Positions 6,228 through 14,899 are shown, numbered from the stretch's first letter. The stretch is DNA of 20,280 nucleotides from an uncultured Porphyromonadaceae bacterium (GCA_900550025.1 URQP01000037.1:1-20280), one strand, 5' to 3'. The notes: generated from the sequence alone by a model not told the origin. Program-made: numbers and translations.

Positions 6228-8050
6228 AATTTGGCTTTGCGTAGAAGCATCTGGCAGTTTTTGCAGTCGAATTCAACGGACATGCACACATTTCCGGATT
6301 TTATCGTGATATCTTTGCCGAGCTTGTCACGGTTACCTTCTTTCAGGCAGCAGCCGAGTTCACGGCGTAGGCAATAGCGTGTGGCCATAAGCACTTTGTC
6401 GGCAGATTTGCCGGATACTTCCATCGCTTGTTCGATTTTCTCTACTCCGTGTTCTTTGTAGAATTGTGCGGCAAGACGGTTGGCGACGTTGTCGGCAAAT
6501 GTCAATTCTTTGTATGGGTATGCCGCGTTTTTATCTTCTTTTCCGCGATATTTGAACTTATAGCTGATGCGTTTGGCTGTGAGAAGTTTATCTATCAGAT
6601 TCCTTCTGATTTCAGTTAGAATTGATGCAGGGATAAATAGTCCCTCTGTATCGCCATATTCGATTTTGTTTAATTGGAAAGGTGTGCCTCCCATTTTGCG
6701 GAAAACCTTTTCTCTTGCTTCCGATTGGTTTGATTTTGCCACGGCCTTTTCCAAGCTGGTGTGTATGGATATTGCCTCGCCTGTCTCGTCGGCGATTTCG
6801 GTGAGCATTCCGGATGGAGTTTGGCTCATTTTTATGTCAACCAGAAGTTTGCGTTCCGCTGTCTCTTTCGACAGGCTGTCATTGAACTCTTTGTCAAAGT
6901 TACGGTAGATTGTTGTCCCTTTTGTGATTGACAATTTTTCTAATGTGGTGACTGTATTACCCGATACTTTATTGGCTCTGAAACCGATTAGTTCGCCATT
7001 GCCGTTGAAATAAGCGAGTCCGTCGCCGTTTGATAAGTTTTTACCGGTTTTGATGGTAAGTGACAATCTATTTATTTTTTCCACACTACCAATTTCCTCG
7101 CCTGTCGATTTAGGCGTGAGCAGTGATGCCATTGCCCCAGTCGGTTTCCGTCGGTTAAGAAAATAGTGGGTGAATCCGCGGTTGAAACTTTTTTCCGGTA
7201 CAGGCTCGAATGTGACCGACGTTCTGCCTTGAGAAGCCCTTTTGTACTTTTCGGGATATGTTTCGCATAAATCATTCAGGATGCGGTTATAGTAGGATGT
7301 GATGTTTTTCACATAATCCATATCTTTCATCCTGCCTTCTATTTTGAATGACGAAACACCGGCTTCTGCCAATTGCATGATGTTTTCGCTTTGGTTGAGA
7401 TCTCTAAGCGAAAGTATATGTTTGTTCTGCATCACTATGCGGTTGCCGTCATACACATCGTATGGCAGACGGCATATTTGTGCGCATTCGCCACGGTTTG
7501 CGCTGCGCTTCTTGAACGCGCAGCTTGCGTGGCAGCGTCCGCTGTAGCTTACACACAATGCTCCGTGGATGAAGCATTCTATTGCGGCGGTTGTATTGCT
7601 TGCTATTTCTGATATTTCGTCAATGGTCAATTCCCGCGCCAACACTATCTGGGAAAATCCTGCTTTTTCTAAAAATTGCGCTTTCTCGACAGTACGTGTA
7701 TCGCATTGTGTGCTTGCGTGTAATGCTATCGGTGGAATATCAAGCCGTAATATTCCCATATCCTGCACGATTAGCGCGTCTGCCCCCGCTTTGTATAGAG
7801 ATTTTATTAGATTCTCCGCCTGTTTAAGCTCGTTGTCGTATATAATCGTGTTGACTGTGGCGTAAACTTTCGCATTGTAGATATGTGCAAAATCTGTCAC
7901 TCTTGCAATGTCGTCTACGCTGTTGCCTGCAGATGCCCGTGCTCCGAATTTTTCTGCCCCTATATATACGGCATCAGCACCGTGCTTTATGGCTTCAATC
8001 GCGATTTCCGCATTTTTTGCAGGCGCGAGCAATTCTATATTTGCGGTCAT
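6224..8050 (-). CDS. U32 'peptidase' family protein, probable RNA hydroxylase (RlhA/TrhP-like)
   Basis: This 608-residue protein of family U32 begins MTANIELLAPAKNAE. The frame is open as far as 8155, but that would overlap 91 bases of metA, so ATG 8050 is preferred; it leaves 14 bases after the metA stop. A TIM-barrel-like N-terminal half contains HGALCVSYSGRC (162-173), NRGECAQICR (185-194) and the U32 signature SFKIEGRMK (234-242). The Cys of the first two motifs (166, 173, 189, 193) are candidate Fe-S ligands. The C-terminus adds a second Cys set (CLRRELGCC, then FDCKNCQM). E. coli relatives RlhA and TrhP hydroxylate 23S rRNA C2501 and tRNA U34 using prephenate-linked chemistry. The length and Cys-rich C-terminus resemble RlhA more than the shorter TrhP. 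Proteolysis is unlikely. It is the last gene of the operon starting at 11230. Confidence 0.85.
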   Translation of the reverse strand: MTANIELLAPAKNAEIAIEAIKHGADAVYIGAEKFGARASAGNSVDDIARVTDFAHIYNAKVYATVNTIIYDNELKQAENLIKSLYKAGADALIVQDMGILRLDIPPIALHASTQCDTRTVEKAQFLEKAGFSQIVLARELTIDEISEIASNTTAAIECFIHGALCVSYSGRCHASCAFKKRSANRGECAQICRLPYDVYDGNRIVMQNKHILSLRDLNQSENIMQLAEAGVSSFKIEGRMKDMDYVKNITSYYNRILNDLCETYPEKYKRASQGRTSVTFEPVPEKSFNRGFTHYFLNRRKPTGAMASLLTPKSTGEEIGSVEKINRLSLTIKTGKNLSNGDGLAYFNGNGELIGFRANKVSGNTVTTLEKLSITKGTTIYRNFDKEFNDSLSKETAERKLLVDIKMSQTPSGMLTEIADETGEAISIHTSLEKAVAKSNQSEAREKVFRKMGGTPFQLNKIEYGDTEGLFIPASILTEIRRNLIDKLLTAKRISYKFKYRGKEDKNAAYPYKELTFADNVANRLAAQFYKEHGVEKIEQAMEVSGKSADKVLMATRYCLRRELGCCLKEGNRDKLGKDITIKSGNVCMSVEFDCKNCQMLLRKAKF

Positions 8051-8064
8051 ATCGGTCACAATTT

Positions 8065-8982
8065 TTATTTTATATCCTTTATGTTGTAAGGTGTCTCTTG
8101 ATATACAAAATAGTTCAGCCAATTGGAGAACAACAGATTGGCATGGCTTCTCCACCTTACTTCCGGTGGATTGCCGGGATTGTCGTCAGGATAGTAGTTC
8201 TTTGGAATATCTGGATTGATTCCTTTGGCAAGGTCGCGGCGATATTCGTAATCCAGCGTATATGGTGAATATTCTGAATGTCCGGTGACATATATTTCTC
8301 GTCCGTTGCGTGCCATTATGATGTAAATTCCGCTTTCGTCGCTTTGGGCTGAAATGTGCAGCCGTGGCTCTTTTTGTATGTCCTTTTCAATGATTTCGCA
8401 TTGCCGGCTGTGAGGAACATAGAATTTATCATCGAAACCGCGGAACAAGGGATTGTTTTTGTCGATTACATAATGTGGGAATACTCCGGAAATCTTCTTT
8501 TCCAATACGTGCTTAGGTATACCATAATTATGGTATAATCCGGCAAGTGCAGCCCAGCAGATATACATTGTCGATGTGACGTGTGTTCTTGACCAGTCAA
8601 AAATCTTTTGTAATTGCGGCCAATAGTCCACTTCTTCAAAGTCAATCAGTTCTACCGGTGCGCCTGTTATTATGAGTCCGTCATAATTGTTGTTGCTGAT
8701 GTCCTTGAAAGATTTGTAGAACTCGTCGAGATGTTCTTTTGGCGTATTTTTCCATTGATGCCCTTCTGGTAGGAAGAGGTCCAATTCTATTTGCAATGGT
8801 GTGTTGGATATCAGTCTCAATAGATCTGTCTCTGTCATTAATTTCAGAGGCATGAGGTTGAGTATGGCGATTCTCAGCGGACGAATGTCTTGGCTGGATG
8901 CTCTTTGCTCGTCTATTACAAAGATATTTTCTTTTCTCAATTCTTCTACCGCCGGAAGTGTTGCTGCTGTCTTTACAGGCAT
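8065..8982 (-). CDS. metA: Homoserine O-acyltransferase, predicted acetyl-CoA-specific
   Basis: This 305-residue MetA-family enzyme activates homoserine by O-acylation, the entry step of methionine synthesis. The catalytic triad is visible at family numbering: Cys142 in YICWAALAGLYH, His235 and Glu237 in VTGHSEYSP. Residue 111 is Glu (TGAPVE; codon at 8650-8652). In E. coli MetA this is Gly and succinyl-CoA is used, whereas Glu111 marks acetyl-CoA-using members, so O-acetylhomoserine is the predicted product despite the usual 'succinyltransferase' label. The gene sits 10 bases after the PHP phosphatase stop and 14 bases before the U32 gene. No other methionine gene is in the window, and no SAM riboswitch or other regulatory leader is seen before it. 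Confidence 0.95.
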   Translation of the reverse strand: MPVKTAATLPAVEELRKENIFVIDEQRASSQDIRPLRIAILNLMPLKLMTETDLLRLISNTPLQIELDLFLPEGHQWKNTPKEHLDEFYKSFKDISNNNYDGLIITGAPVELIDFEEVDYWPQLQKIFDWSRTHVTSTMYICWAALAGLYHNYGIPKHVLEKKISGVFPHYVIDKNNPLFRGFDDKFYVPHSRQCEIIEKDIQKEPRLHISAQSDESGIYIIMARNGREIYVTGHSEYSPYTLDYEYRRDLAKGINPDIPKNYYPDDNPGNPPEVRWRSHANLLFSNWLNYFVYQETPYNIKDIK

Positions 8983-8992
8983 TGTGTGCGTG

Positions 8993-9796
8993 TTATAGTT
9001 TGTTGTATATGTTATATGCTTCTATGCGCCCGGCATTTATAAGGTCGGGATAGTGGGCGTCGGAATTGAAAATGACAGGTATTCCATATTTTTTTATTAT
9101 GGGGAAATATCTTTCATTAGGAAATAATCTGCCATTTTGCGACAGCGACTTAGTGTTGATTTCGACTGTCATACCGCTGTCTTTTATGGCTTCGATTACT
9201 TTCATGACTAAATTCAGATACCAAGGCTCATCCTCTATTCCCGGTTTGAAATAATTGGCGTTTTGTCCGATTTTGTCAAAGTGGCCGATTATTTCAAACC
9301 CTTTTTTCTCAATCATTTTTAAAGTCTGGTTGTAGAATGTCTCGACAACGTAGCGTATGTCGTTGTCGAAATATTTTTCCATTTTAATCTTGAAATTTTG
9401 GAAGCTGCCGTCAGTATCTATAAAAATGTCATCGTGTGGGATGAAATGTACGGAGCCGATTTTATAATCAAGCCCTATGGAATCGAAATAGGGGGTAGAT
9501 GGACCCCATTCTTCGCTGATGTAGTCTATTTCCATAGATTTATACAGGCGGATATTATCTTTGAATTCGTCGCGTAATGATTCGAATTCGGAAAGATAAT
9601 CATTGACATCCTCTGTTTTCATATTGCAGGGGGAGTCGAATGGGATTGGGGAGTGGGGGGAGAACCCATAATCTGTGAAGCCGGCTTTTATTGCCGCTTC
9701 TGTAAATTCGCGCATGGTGGCGTGACCGTCACAGAATTGTGTATGTGAATGGAAATTATATAATCGTGATTTATCGGTTATTTCTTTAAAATCCAT
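8993..9796 (-). CDS. PHP-domain phosphoesterase, HisJ-type histidinol-phosphatase family
   Basis: This 267-residue protein of the PHP superfamily is a trinuclear-metal phosphoesterase and is usually annotated histidinol-phosphatase (HisJ/HisK type). Metal ligands are visible in order: HSH 16-18 and DGH 23-25, H48 (FSPHSP), E89 (SMEIDY), H117 (GSVHFIP), H172 (IGHFDK), and D246/H248 (NSDAHYPD). EINTKSL (212-218) is also typical of the family. In a histidine pathway it would hydrolyse L-histidinol phosphate. No other his gene is nearby, so the true substrate may differ. The start is 3 bases after the stop of the TPR/PD40 gene, and metA follows after 10 bases, which indicates cotranscription. Confidence 0.85.
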   Translation of the reverse strand: MDFKEITDKSRLYNFHSHTQFCDGHATMREFTEAAIKAGFTDYGFSPHSPIPFDSPCNMKTEDVNDYLSEFESLRDEFKDNIRLYKSMEIDYISEEWGPSTPYFDSIGLDYKIGSVHFIPHDDIFIDTDGSFQNFKIKMEKYFDNDIRYVVETFYNQTLKMIEKKGFEIIGHFDKIGQNANYFKPGIEDEPWYLNLVMKVIEAIKDSGMTVEINTKSLSQNGRLFPNERYFPIIKKYGIPVIFNSDAHYPDLINAGRIEAYNIYNKL

Positions 9797-9799
9797 AAA

Positions 9800-11230
9800 C
9801 TATCTTTTATTTATTGTCGGCAATTCAGCCGCGCGTATGTCGTTGTCAATTCTTTTCAGTTCTTCCGTGTTCTTTTCAATGGTCCTTTCAAGTGTCAGTA
9901 TCTCGGTTGATAATTTTGGACGCTCTGAAAGTTTTGATTTATGGAACTTTCCTCGCAATGTGGTTAATTGCAGCCTTATTTTGTCAAGAAATTTTTCTAT
10001 TTCGACGTGTTTCTCCATCATGCTTTTTGCTTCAGGGCTGTTGAAGTCGGAGTATGATGTGTAGATTACGTCGTTTGTTATGTTGAATATGAAATCTTTT
10101 TCCATCGTTTCTTCTGTATCGCTTATTGAGTTGATATTGTCTATCAATTCGTTGTAGTCTGTATCTTCCGTCCAAGTGTCGCGTATGGATTTTACAGCGG
10201 CTAATGACGAAATGTTGTAATTTTCAGGGTCATAGTTCTCCCTGATGCTGTTTGGAATAAAAATATAAATCGTGATTTTTCCGGGTATGCGGTTTCTGTC
10301 GGTTGCCCACCATCCGGCTCCTGTCATTTCGTCGATTACAAGCAGATAGTCGTCGTATGGCGAATTATATGGCATACCTATGTTTTGAGGCTGGAGGTAT
10401 TCTCCCGGATTGGATAAATCCTTGCGCGACATATAAATGTCGTATCCGCCTATCGAGTTTTCTCCGTCGCATGCGTAATACAGTGTGGTTCCGTCGGCCA
10501 TCATAAACGGATAATTAGCATTGCCGTTATCGTTAAGGACTTCCGGCAGATAGGTATATTTGTCCCATTTGCCGCTATTGAGCTTATATGTTTCGGTAAG
10601 GCGTAAAAGACCAGTGGAGTCGGGCATTGCCCATAGCATACGGTTCTTGAATTCGGGAATGAATACGGTGGTCGTATCCGTTGGTTTGTCGTATGGTAGT
10701 ACATCAACAGTGTTTATAGTGCCTGCTTCCGGTGCTATCTTATAGTATTCGAAGAATGAGTTTTTGTCGACGATAAGGCTGTCGATAATTTGTATTTTCT
10801 CGACGTTGTTGAGCATTGCAGTGGCTCGTTCTACCCGATGCTTGTTGATGACAGCCTGTTCTGAGATTTTACTTTCGTCATTGTCAATCCTTTCATTATA
10901 TTCATCAATAAGCTCTTTCGCTTTAGAATAATCCATATTGTCGAGCGCTATTTGGGCGAGGTATCTTGCTGCTTCGGCTATATTCTTGCTGTTTGCGAAT
11001 TCCAGATATTTGACGGCTTCTTCCGTTCGGCCGGTTTCATAAAGACACGCGCCTGCCCATTGGTTGTAGTTGGCATTGCGTGGGCTGCGTTTTACGTATT
11101 CGAGAAATGTAGGCAGCGCTTTTGCGTATTCTCCGTCAAGATAAAGTTGTCTTGCCTGATTAAGAGTCAAGGCATTCACGCAGCAAGCGCATCCTGACAT
11201 TATTGCGAATAGGAAAAATTTCATTTTCAT
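9800..11230 (-). CDS. Exported TPR and PD40-like repeat protein with C-terminal coiled coil
   Basis: This 476-residue protein has an N-terminal signal peptide (MKMKFFLFAIMSGCACCVNA, cut near residue 20); the Cys residues do not form a good lipobox. Residues about 22-130 are TPR-like helices (ARQLYLDGEYAKALPTFLEY, then ACLYETGRTEEAVKYLEFA). The middle (about 225-330) has beta-propeller-like repeats of PD40/WD40 type (DGTTLYYACDGENSIGGYDI and the TGAGWWATDRN segment). The last 80 residues are charged and heptad-like, consistent with a coiled coil. TPR-PD40 proteins of Bacteroidetes often end in an OmpA domain and bind peptidoglycan or serve type IX secretion; that domain is absent here. I do not recognise a specific gene. 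Start ATG could be 11230 or 11224. It is the first gene of the operon with PHP, metA and U32. Confidence 0.8.
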   Translation of the reverse strand: MKMKFFLFAIMSGCACCVNALTLNQARQLYLDGEYAKALPTFLEYVKRSPRNANYNQWAGACLYETGRTEEAVKYLEFANSKNIAEAARYLAQIALDNMDYSKAKELIDEYNERIDNDESKISEQAVINKHRVERATAMLNNVEKIQIIDSLIVDKNSFFEYYKIAPEAGTINTVDVLPYDKPTDTTTVFIPEFKNRMLWAMPDSTGLLRLTETYKLNSGKWDKYTYLPEVLNDNGNANYPFMMADGTTLYYACDGENSIGGYDIYMSRKDLSNPGEYLQPQNIGMPYNSPYDDYLLVIDEMTGAGWWATDRNRIPGKITIYIFIPNSIRENYDPENYNISSLAAVKSIRDTWTEDTDYNELIDNINSISDTEETMEKDFIFNITNDVIYTSYSDFNSPEAKSMMEKHVEIEKFLDKIRLQLTTLRGKFHKSKLSERPKLSTEILTLERTIEKNTEELKRIDNDIRAAELPTINKR

Positions 11231-11251
11231 AGCTTGATAAATTTATTATTT

Positions 11252-11259
11252 CAAATATA
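11252..11259 (-). promoter_or_regulatory. Candidate -7 box for the TPR/PD40-PHP-metA-U32 operon
   Basis: On the minus strand this reads TATATTTG, an exact TAnnTTTG, 21 bases before the ATG at 11230. No TTTG is present at the -33 spacing; that region is the A/T hairpin at 11261-11283. Confidence 0.45.
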
Positions 11260-11260
11260 G

Positions 11261-11283
11261 CGTAAAAAAATGACATTTTTACG
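11261..11283 (-). terminator. A/T-rich hairpin just after mutL, weak terminator candidate
   Basis: CGTAAAAA (11261-11268) and TTTTTACG (11276-11283) are perfect inverted repeats around a 7-base loop. They lie one base beyond the mutL stop codon and just upstream of the next -7 box. The stem is only 8 bp and A/T-rich, with no separate T-run after it on the minus strand, so termination may be partial. Confidence 0.35.
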
Positions 11284-11284
11284 T

Positions 11285-13198
11285 TTATGAAAACATTTTT
11301 AAAATCTCGTCAAGTGGTATCGTTTTTATGATAGTTTTGCCATCGGGTGTATATTTTGACTCTTTAAGTCCCAGCAAATTGTTGACTAAAGTTGCCATAT
11401 CTTCGTCATTCAGGGATTGTCCGTACTGAATCGCTGCTGTTTTGGCAGATGACAGGGCTATTAATTCTGTTATTTTTGCCGTAATGCTGTTGCCGCCACT
11501 GACAACGGAGTCGACGACTTCGTGTATCAAATTTTTCACGTCCAGACCTTTCAGGCTTGACGGGACACTGTTGACAGACCAAGAATTATTACCAAGGAAT
11601 GACAGCTCAAATCCCATTTGTTCCATATTCTCTTGCAATTCTTCGAGAATAAGATTCTGTGATGATGTGAGTTCTATTATTTCGGGGAACAAAACCCTTT
11701 GGGACTCGACTGTGCCGTTTTTTTTGTTTGAAATCAATTTGTCGAACAATATCCGTGTATGCGCGCGGTATTGGTCAATCAGTAATATGTTGTTGCTGTC
11801 GCAAGTGATGATGTATTTATTTTTGAATTGTATGTACTTGCCGCTAAGTAGCAGGTTGCCTGCCGCATTTTCGAACAAGCCTGTTTCCGGGCTGTTTTCT
11901 TGCCCGATGATTGAAGATGGGACAGTCACTTGTCCATTAACGGCACTGTCAAGCTTCTTCTCAAAATTAGCATATAATGCGTCCCAGTTCTTGAGATTTT
12001 CATCAGCTTGCCTGTCATATTTTTTGAATTCATATGACGATGTGGAGGTGGCTTCTTTGTTTTTAGAAGTTGTATGCCGGTTATTGTAATTGTCGTTGAA
12101 CGGATTGTAGTTAGGGTCTATGTCTATCGTCGGTTGGCGCAGTTCGTTGGTATCCACGGGAATTTCCACCATATCTTCTGTGTCGAAGTCTATGGATGGC
12201 ACTGCGCTGAACTTTCCGAGGGCTTCCTTTATGGCAGCCGACAGGATTTGCCATATCGCTTGTTCGTTTTCGAATTTGATTTCGTTTTTTGTCGGATGGA
12301 TGTTGACATCTATTGTATGCGGGTCGACATAGAAATGCAGGAAATAGTTCGGTTGCTCGTCGGATGGAATCAGTTGTTCGTAGCACGAAATTATGGCCTT
12401 GTGGAAATAGGGATGGCGCATATGTCTGCCGTTTACGAACAGGTATTGTAACGCATTGCGTTTCCGCGCGTTTTCCGGCCGTCCGATGTATCCGTTGAGT
12501 TTTACGAGCGATGTTTCTGTCTCGATAGGGATTAATTGCTGTTCCAGTGAACGTGAGAACAACGATGTGATACGGCGTTTGAATGAGTCGCCTCCCATCA
12601 GCTGGAACATTGTATTGTCGTTATGTGTCAGCGTAAACTCTGTCGAATAGTTTACCAATGCCAGTTTCTCGAATTCCCTGATTATATTGCTTAATTCAAC
12701 TTGATTGCTTTTCAGGAACTTTCTTCTTGCCGGGACATTGAAGAATATGTTTTTTATCATAAAATTGCATCCTTCCGGACAATATTCAGGCTCTTGTGAT
12801 TCGCACTTCGACGCATTGATGCATATTCTTGTCCCCATCTGGCTGCCGCGTTTCATTGTCCGCAACTCCACCTGCGATATTGCGGCTATCGAGGCGAGTG
12901 CCTCTCCGCGGAAACCCATCGTGCGGAGTGAGAAAAGGTCGTCGGCACAGGTGATTTTCGACGTGGAATGCCTTTCGAAAGCAAGACGGGCATCGGTTTC
13001 CGACATTCCGCAACCGTTGTCGATGACTTGAATCAATGTGCGTCCTGCGTCTTTGAGTATGATTTGTATGGAAGTGGCACCGGCGTCGATGGCGTTTTCC
13101 ACAAGCTCTTTTATTACCGATGCCGGACGCTGTATCACCTCTCCTGCGGCAATTTGGTTTGCGACGGAATCGGGCAGCAGTTTTATAATGTCAGACAT
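11285..13198 (-). CDS. mutL: DNA mismatch repair protein MutL
   Basis: This 637-residue MutL has the full N-terminal GHKL ATPase: ELVENAIDAGA (31-41), DNGCGM (60-65) and TMGFRGEAL (93-101). MutL links MutS mismatch recognition to downstream excision. In most bacteria without MutH the C-terminal domain carries a Zn-dependent nickase. Here the three nickase motifs are degenerate. DQHA(x)2E(x)4E reads DQYRAHTRILFD (475-486), the AC(R/K) motif reads SAKTAAIQYGQ (584-594), and CPHGRP is replaced by TPDGKT (617-622). The protein therefore keeps ATPase and dimerisation but probably not the endonuclease. It follows the ostA-like gene by 18 bases, so it is the last gene of the surA-ostA-mutL unit. Confidence 0.95.
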   Translation of the reverse strand: MSDIIKLLPDSVANQIAAGEVIQRPASVIKELVENAIDAGATSIQIILKDAGRTLIQVIDNGCGMSETDARLAFERHSTSKITCADDLFSLRTMGFRGEALASIAAISQVELRTMKRGSQMGTRICINASKCESQEPEYCPEGCNFMIKNIFFNVPARRKFLKSNQVELSNIIREFEKLALVNYSTEFTLTHNDNTMFQLMGGDSFKRRITSLFSRSLEQQLIPIETETSLVKLNGYIGRPENARKRNALQYLFVNGRHMRHPYFHKAIISCYEQLIPSDEQPNYFLHFYVDPHTIDVNIHPTKNEIKFENEQAIWQILSAAIKEALGKFSAVPSIDFDTEDMVEIPVDTNELRQPTIDIDPNYNPFNDNYNNRHTTSKNKEATSTSSYEFKKYDRQADENLKNWDALYANFEKKLDSAVNGQVTVPSSIIGQENSPETGLFENAAGNLLLSGKYIQFKNKYIITCDSNNILLIDQYRAHTRILFDKLISNKKNGTVESQRVLFPEIIELTSSQNLILEELQENMEQMGFELSFLGNNSWSVNSVPSSLKGLDVKNLIHEVVDSVVSGGNSITAKITELIALSSAKTAAIQYGQSLNDEDMATLVNNLLGLKESKYTPDGKTIIKTIPLDEILKMFS

Positions 13199-13216
13199 AA
13201 TTGTTTATCTCCTTTC

Positions 13217-14899
13217 TTAATCTTCTGTTTCTCTTATTCTTCTCACCGGGGCTATCGCTTCCGGTTTACTGAATAATTCTTTCATCGCTTCTGGCACTTC
13301 AAAAATATCATTCTTGTCTTTAGGGCGTATTTCACCATACCATTTAAATCCTTTCAGGTAATATTGCGATTTCTTTGCCAAGTATATCGGGGTGACTTTC
13401 CCGGTTACATCCGGCCATAGGTTCAGCTTGTCCATTTGTCGGTCGTGCATGTTGACTATCAGGAAACTGCCCTCCGCGTTTATTATCTTGTTGTATGTGG
13501 AGTCGTTTTCCATTGGCAGCATTATTGTCATGACGTTGCCGTTGACATCAAGCCTGCGCATGTCTTGATTCTCGAAATATGCTATCATTTCTTTTCCCGA
13601 CAGCTGGTTGTAGAATTCTTCCGCCACATGTTCCCCGAGCATTCCGTACTCCGGAAGATATGCCTTGTCGACTGTGCTGTCGTTGAAATGTACTTTTATC
13701 ACGTTGCCCATCACTTGCCGGTTGGTGTTCCAAAGGATTGGGTGGCGGTGCATATATAGCATCGAGTCCCTCGACATGAACGACAGGGAATCGCATAGCC
13801 CTTGTATGTCTACACGGTAGAACCTGACAGAAGGGTATGCGCACATCACCCGTGAGGAGTCTTCAAGAAGATACGATTTGATTGTGTCTCCGTGAAGATA
13901 TAGTGTGTCTTTCTGTGAATATTCCAAAGCAAGTGCCCGCTTGGTGGCAAACGAGTTCTCGTTTTTTTCGTTATAATATCCGTAGCCGCCTTTTATCGTT
14001 GAAGATTTCAGCGAGTCGGTGAGCACCATGTTCCCGAACACTTCACCGAAACCGGTGTTGCGGTCATAGAATATGGTGTCGCCGGTAAGCGTCTGGTTGT
14101 CTTTCCCGACTATCAGGGAGCGGTTGTAGAGCGTCGATTTGTCGGCTTCTGTGTCATACCATCCCTTGTCAGTGTAGATTATGTTGCTGTCCGAAACGAT
14201 TGTGGTGTATCCTACAATGTCGGCGATATGCGTGTCGGTATTGTAGAGCAATGTGTCGGTATGCATCACGTAGCGGTCGTTGGTCAGTACTACGTCGAAC
14301 AGAAATTCCGAATCTTTGGTGTCGGGGGCGTATTGTCCGTAGACGGATGTGAGTTCGTTTTCTTCATCGACGATTTTCCCTCCTTCAAAGTAGTAGCCTA
14401 TATTGGCGAGCAAATCGTAGTCGAGACTGTCTGCGAAAAGGGTGACATTACGGTTTTCCATCCTTACGTTATAGCGTAATTGCGCAAGGTCTATGTCTCC
14501 GTTGTAATACAGTTGGTCTGCATATACGAACAATGTGTCGCCTTGCTCCATTTTCACGTTCCCGAATGCATACAATGAATTGCGTTTGTCGTAGAAATGC
14601 GCGCTGTCGCAGTACATATACATGTCGCCTTTGCGGAATTTAACGTTTCCGTTAAGCACTTGGTATTCGGTACTTTTTTTTTCGTCCATAGTCAGGCTGT
14701 CGGCATATTCAAGGAATACGCGTCCTTTCTGATACCTGTCTGCTGTAGGGATTGTCGGTTTGATTTTGCTCCCTTTCGCTTGTTTTGGGGGTGTCGCGCC
14801 GAAAATCACGTTGATGATGCAAAGAGCCAAAAGGCATAAGACTCCGTTGCGGACCTTATGCCTTTTGTTTGTATCGTTGCTATTGTATTGTTTTCCCAT
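13217..14899 (-). CDS. OstA-like protein (LptA/LptD-N beta-jellyroll type), LPS transport
   Basis: This 560-residue protein has an N-terminal hydrophobic segment (about 17-36, NGVLCLLALCIINVIFG) that acts as signal or anchor. It is followed by many short beta repeats of the OstA/LptA type, with phrases such as DSLTMDEKKSTEYQVLNGNV, GNVKMEQGDTLFVYADQLYY and GDTIFYDRNTGFGEVFGNMV. These strands build the slot that carries lipopolysaccharide lipid across the periplasm in LptA and the LptD N-domain. The protein is much longer than E. coli LptA (about 185) and lacks the LptD barrel, which is typical of the Bacteroidales OstA-like family. A periplasmic LPS-bridge role is inferred from the fold and from the neighbouring surA-like chaperone gene, 6 bases upstream. 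Confidence 0.85.
   Translation of the reverse strand: MGKQYNSNDTNKRHKVRNGVLCLLALCIINVIFGATPPKQAKGSKIKPTIPTADRYQKGRVFLEYADSLTMDEKKSTEYQVLNGNVKFRKGDMYMYCDSAHFYDKRNSLYAFGNVKMEQGDTLFVYADQLYYNGDIDLAQLRYNVRMENRNVTLFADSLDYDLLANIGYYFEGGKIVDEENELTSVYGQYAPDTKDSEFLFDVVLTNDRYVMHTDTLLYNTDTHIADIVGYTTIVSDSNIIYTDKGWYDTEADKSTLYNRSLIVGKDNQTLTGDTIFYDRNTGFGEVFGNMVLTDSLKSSTIKGGYGYYNEKNENSFATKRALALEYSQKDTLYLHGDTIKSYLLEDSSRVMCAYPSVRFYRVDIQGLCDSLSFMSRDSMLYMHRHPILWNTNRQVMGNVIKVHFNDSTVDKAYLPEYGMLGEHVAEEFYNQLSGKEMIAYFENQDMRRLDVNGNVMTIMLPMENDSTYNKIINAEGSFLIVNMHDRQMDKLNLWPDVTGKVTPIYLAKKSQYYLKGFKWYGEIRPKDKNDIFEVPEAMKELFSKPEAIAPVRRIRETED

Noticed and set aside
8051..8155. Longer N-terminus for the U32 protein starting at 8155
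   Set aside because: It would overlap the end of metA by 91 bases. The family N-terminus begins at the MTANIELLAPAK start at 8050.
11442..12089. 215-codon open frame on the plus strand inside mutL
   Set aside because: It is antisense to conserved MutL coding sequence and its translation is Ser/Leu/Phe-rich with no recognisable domain.
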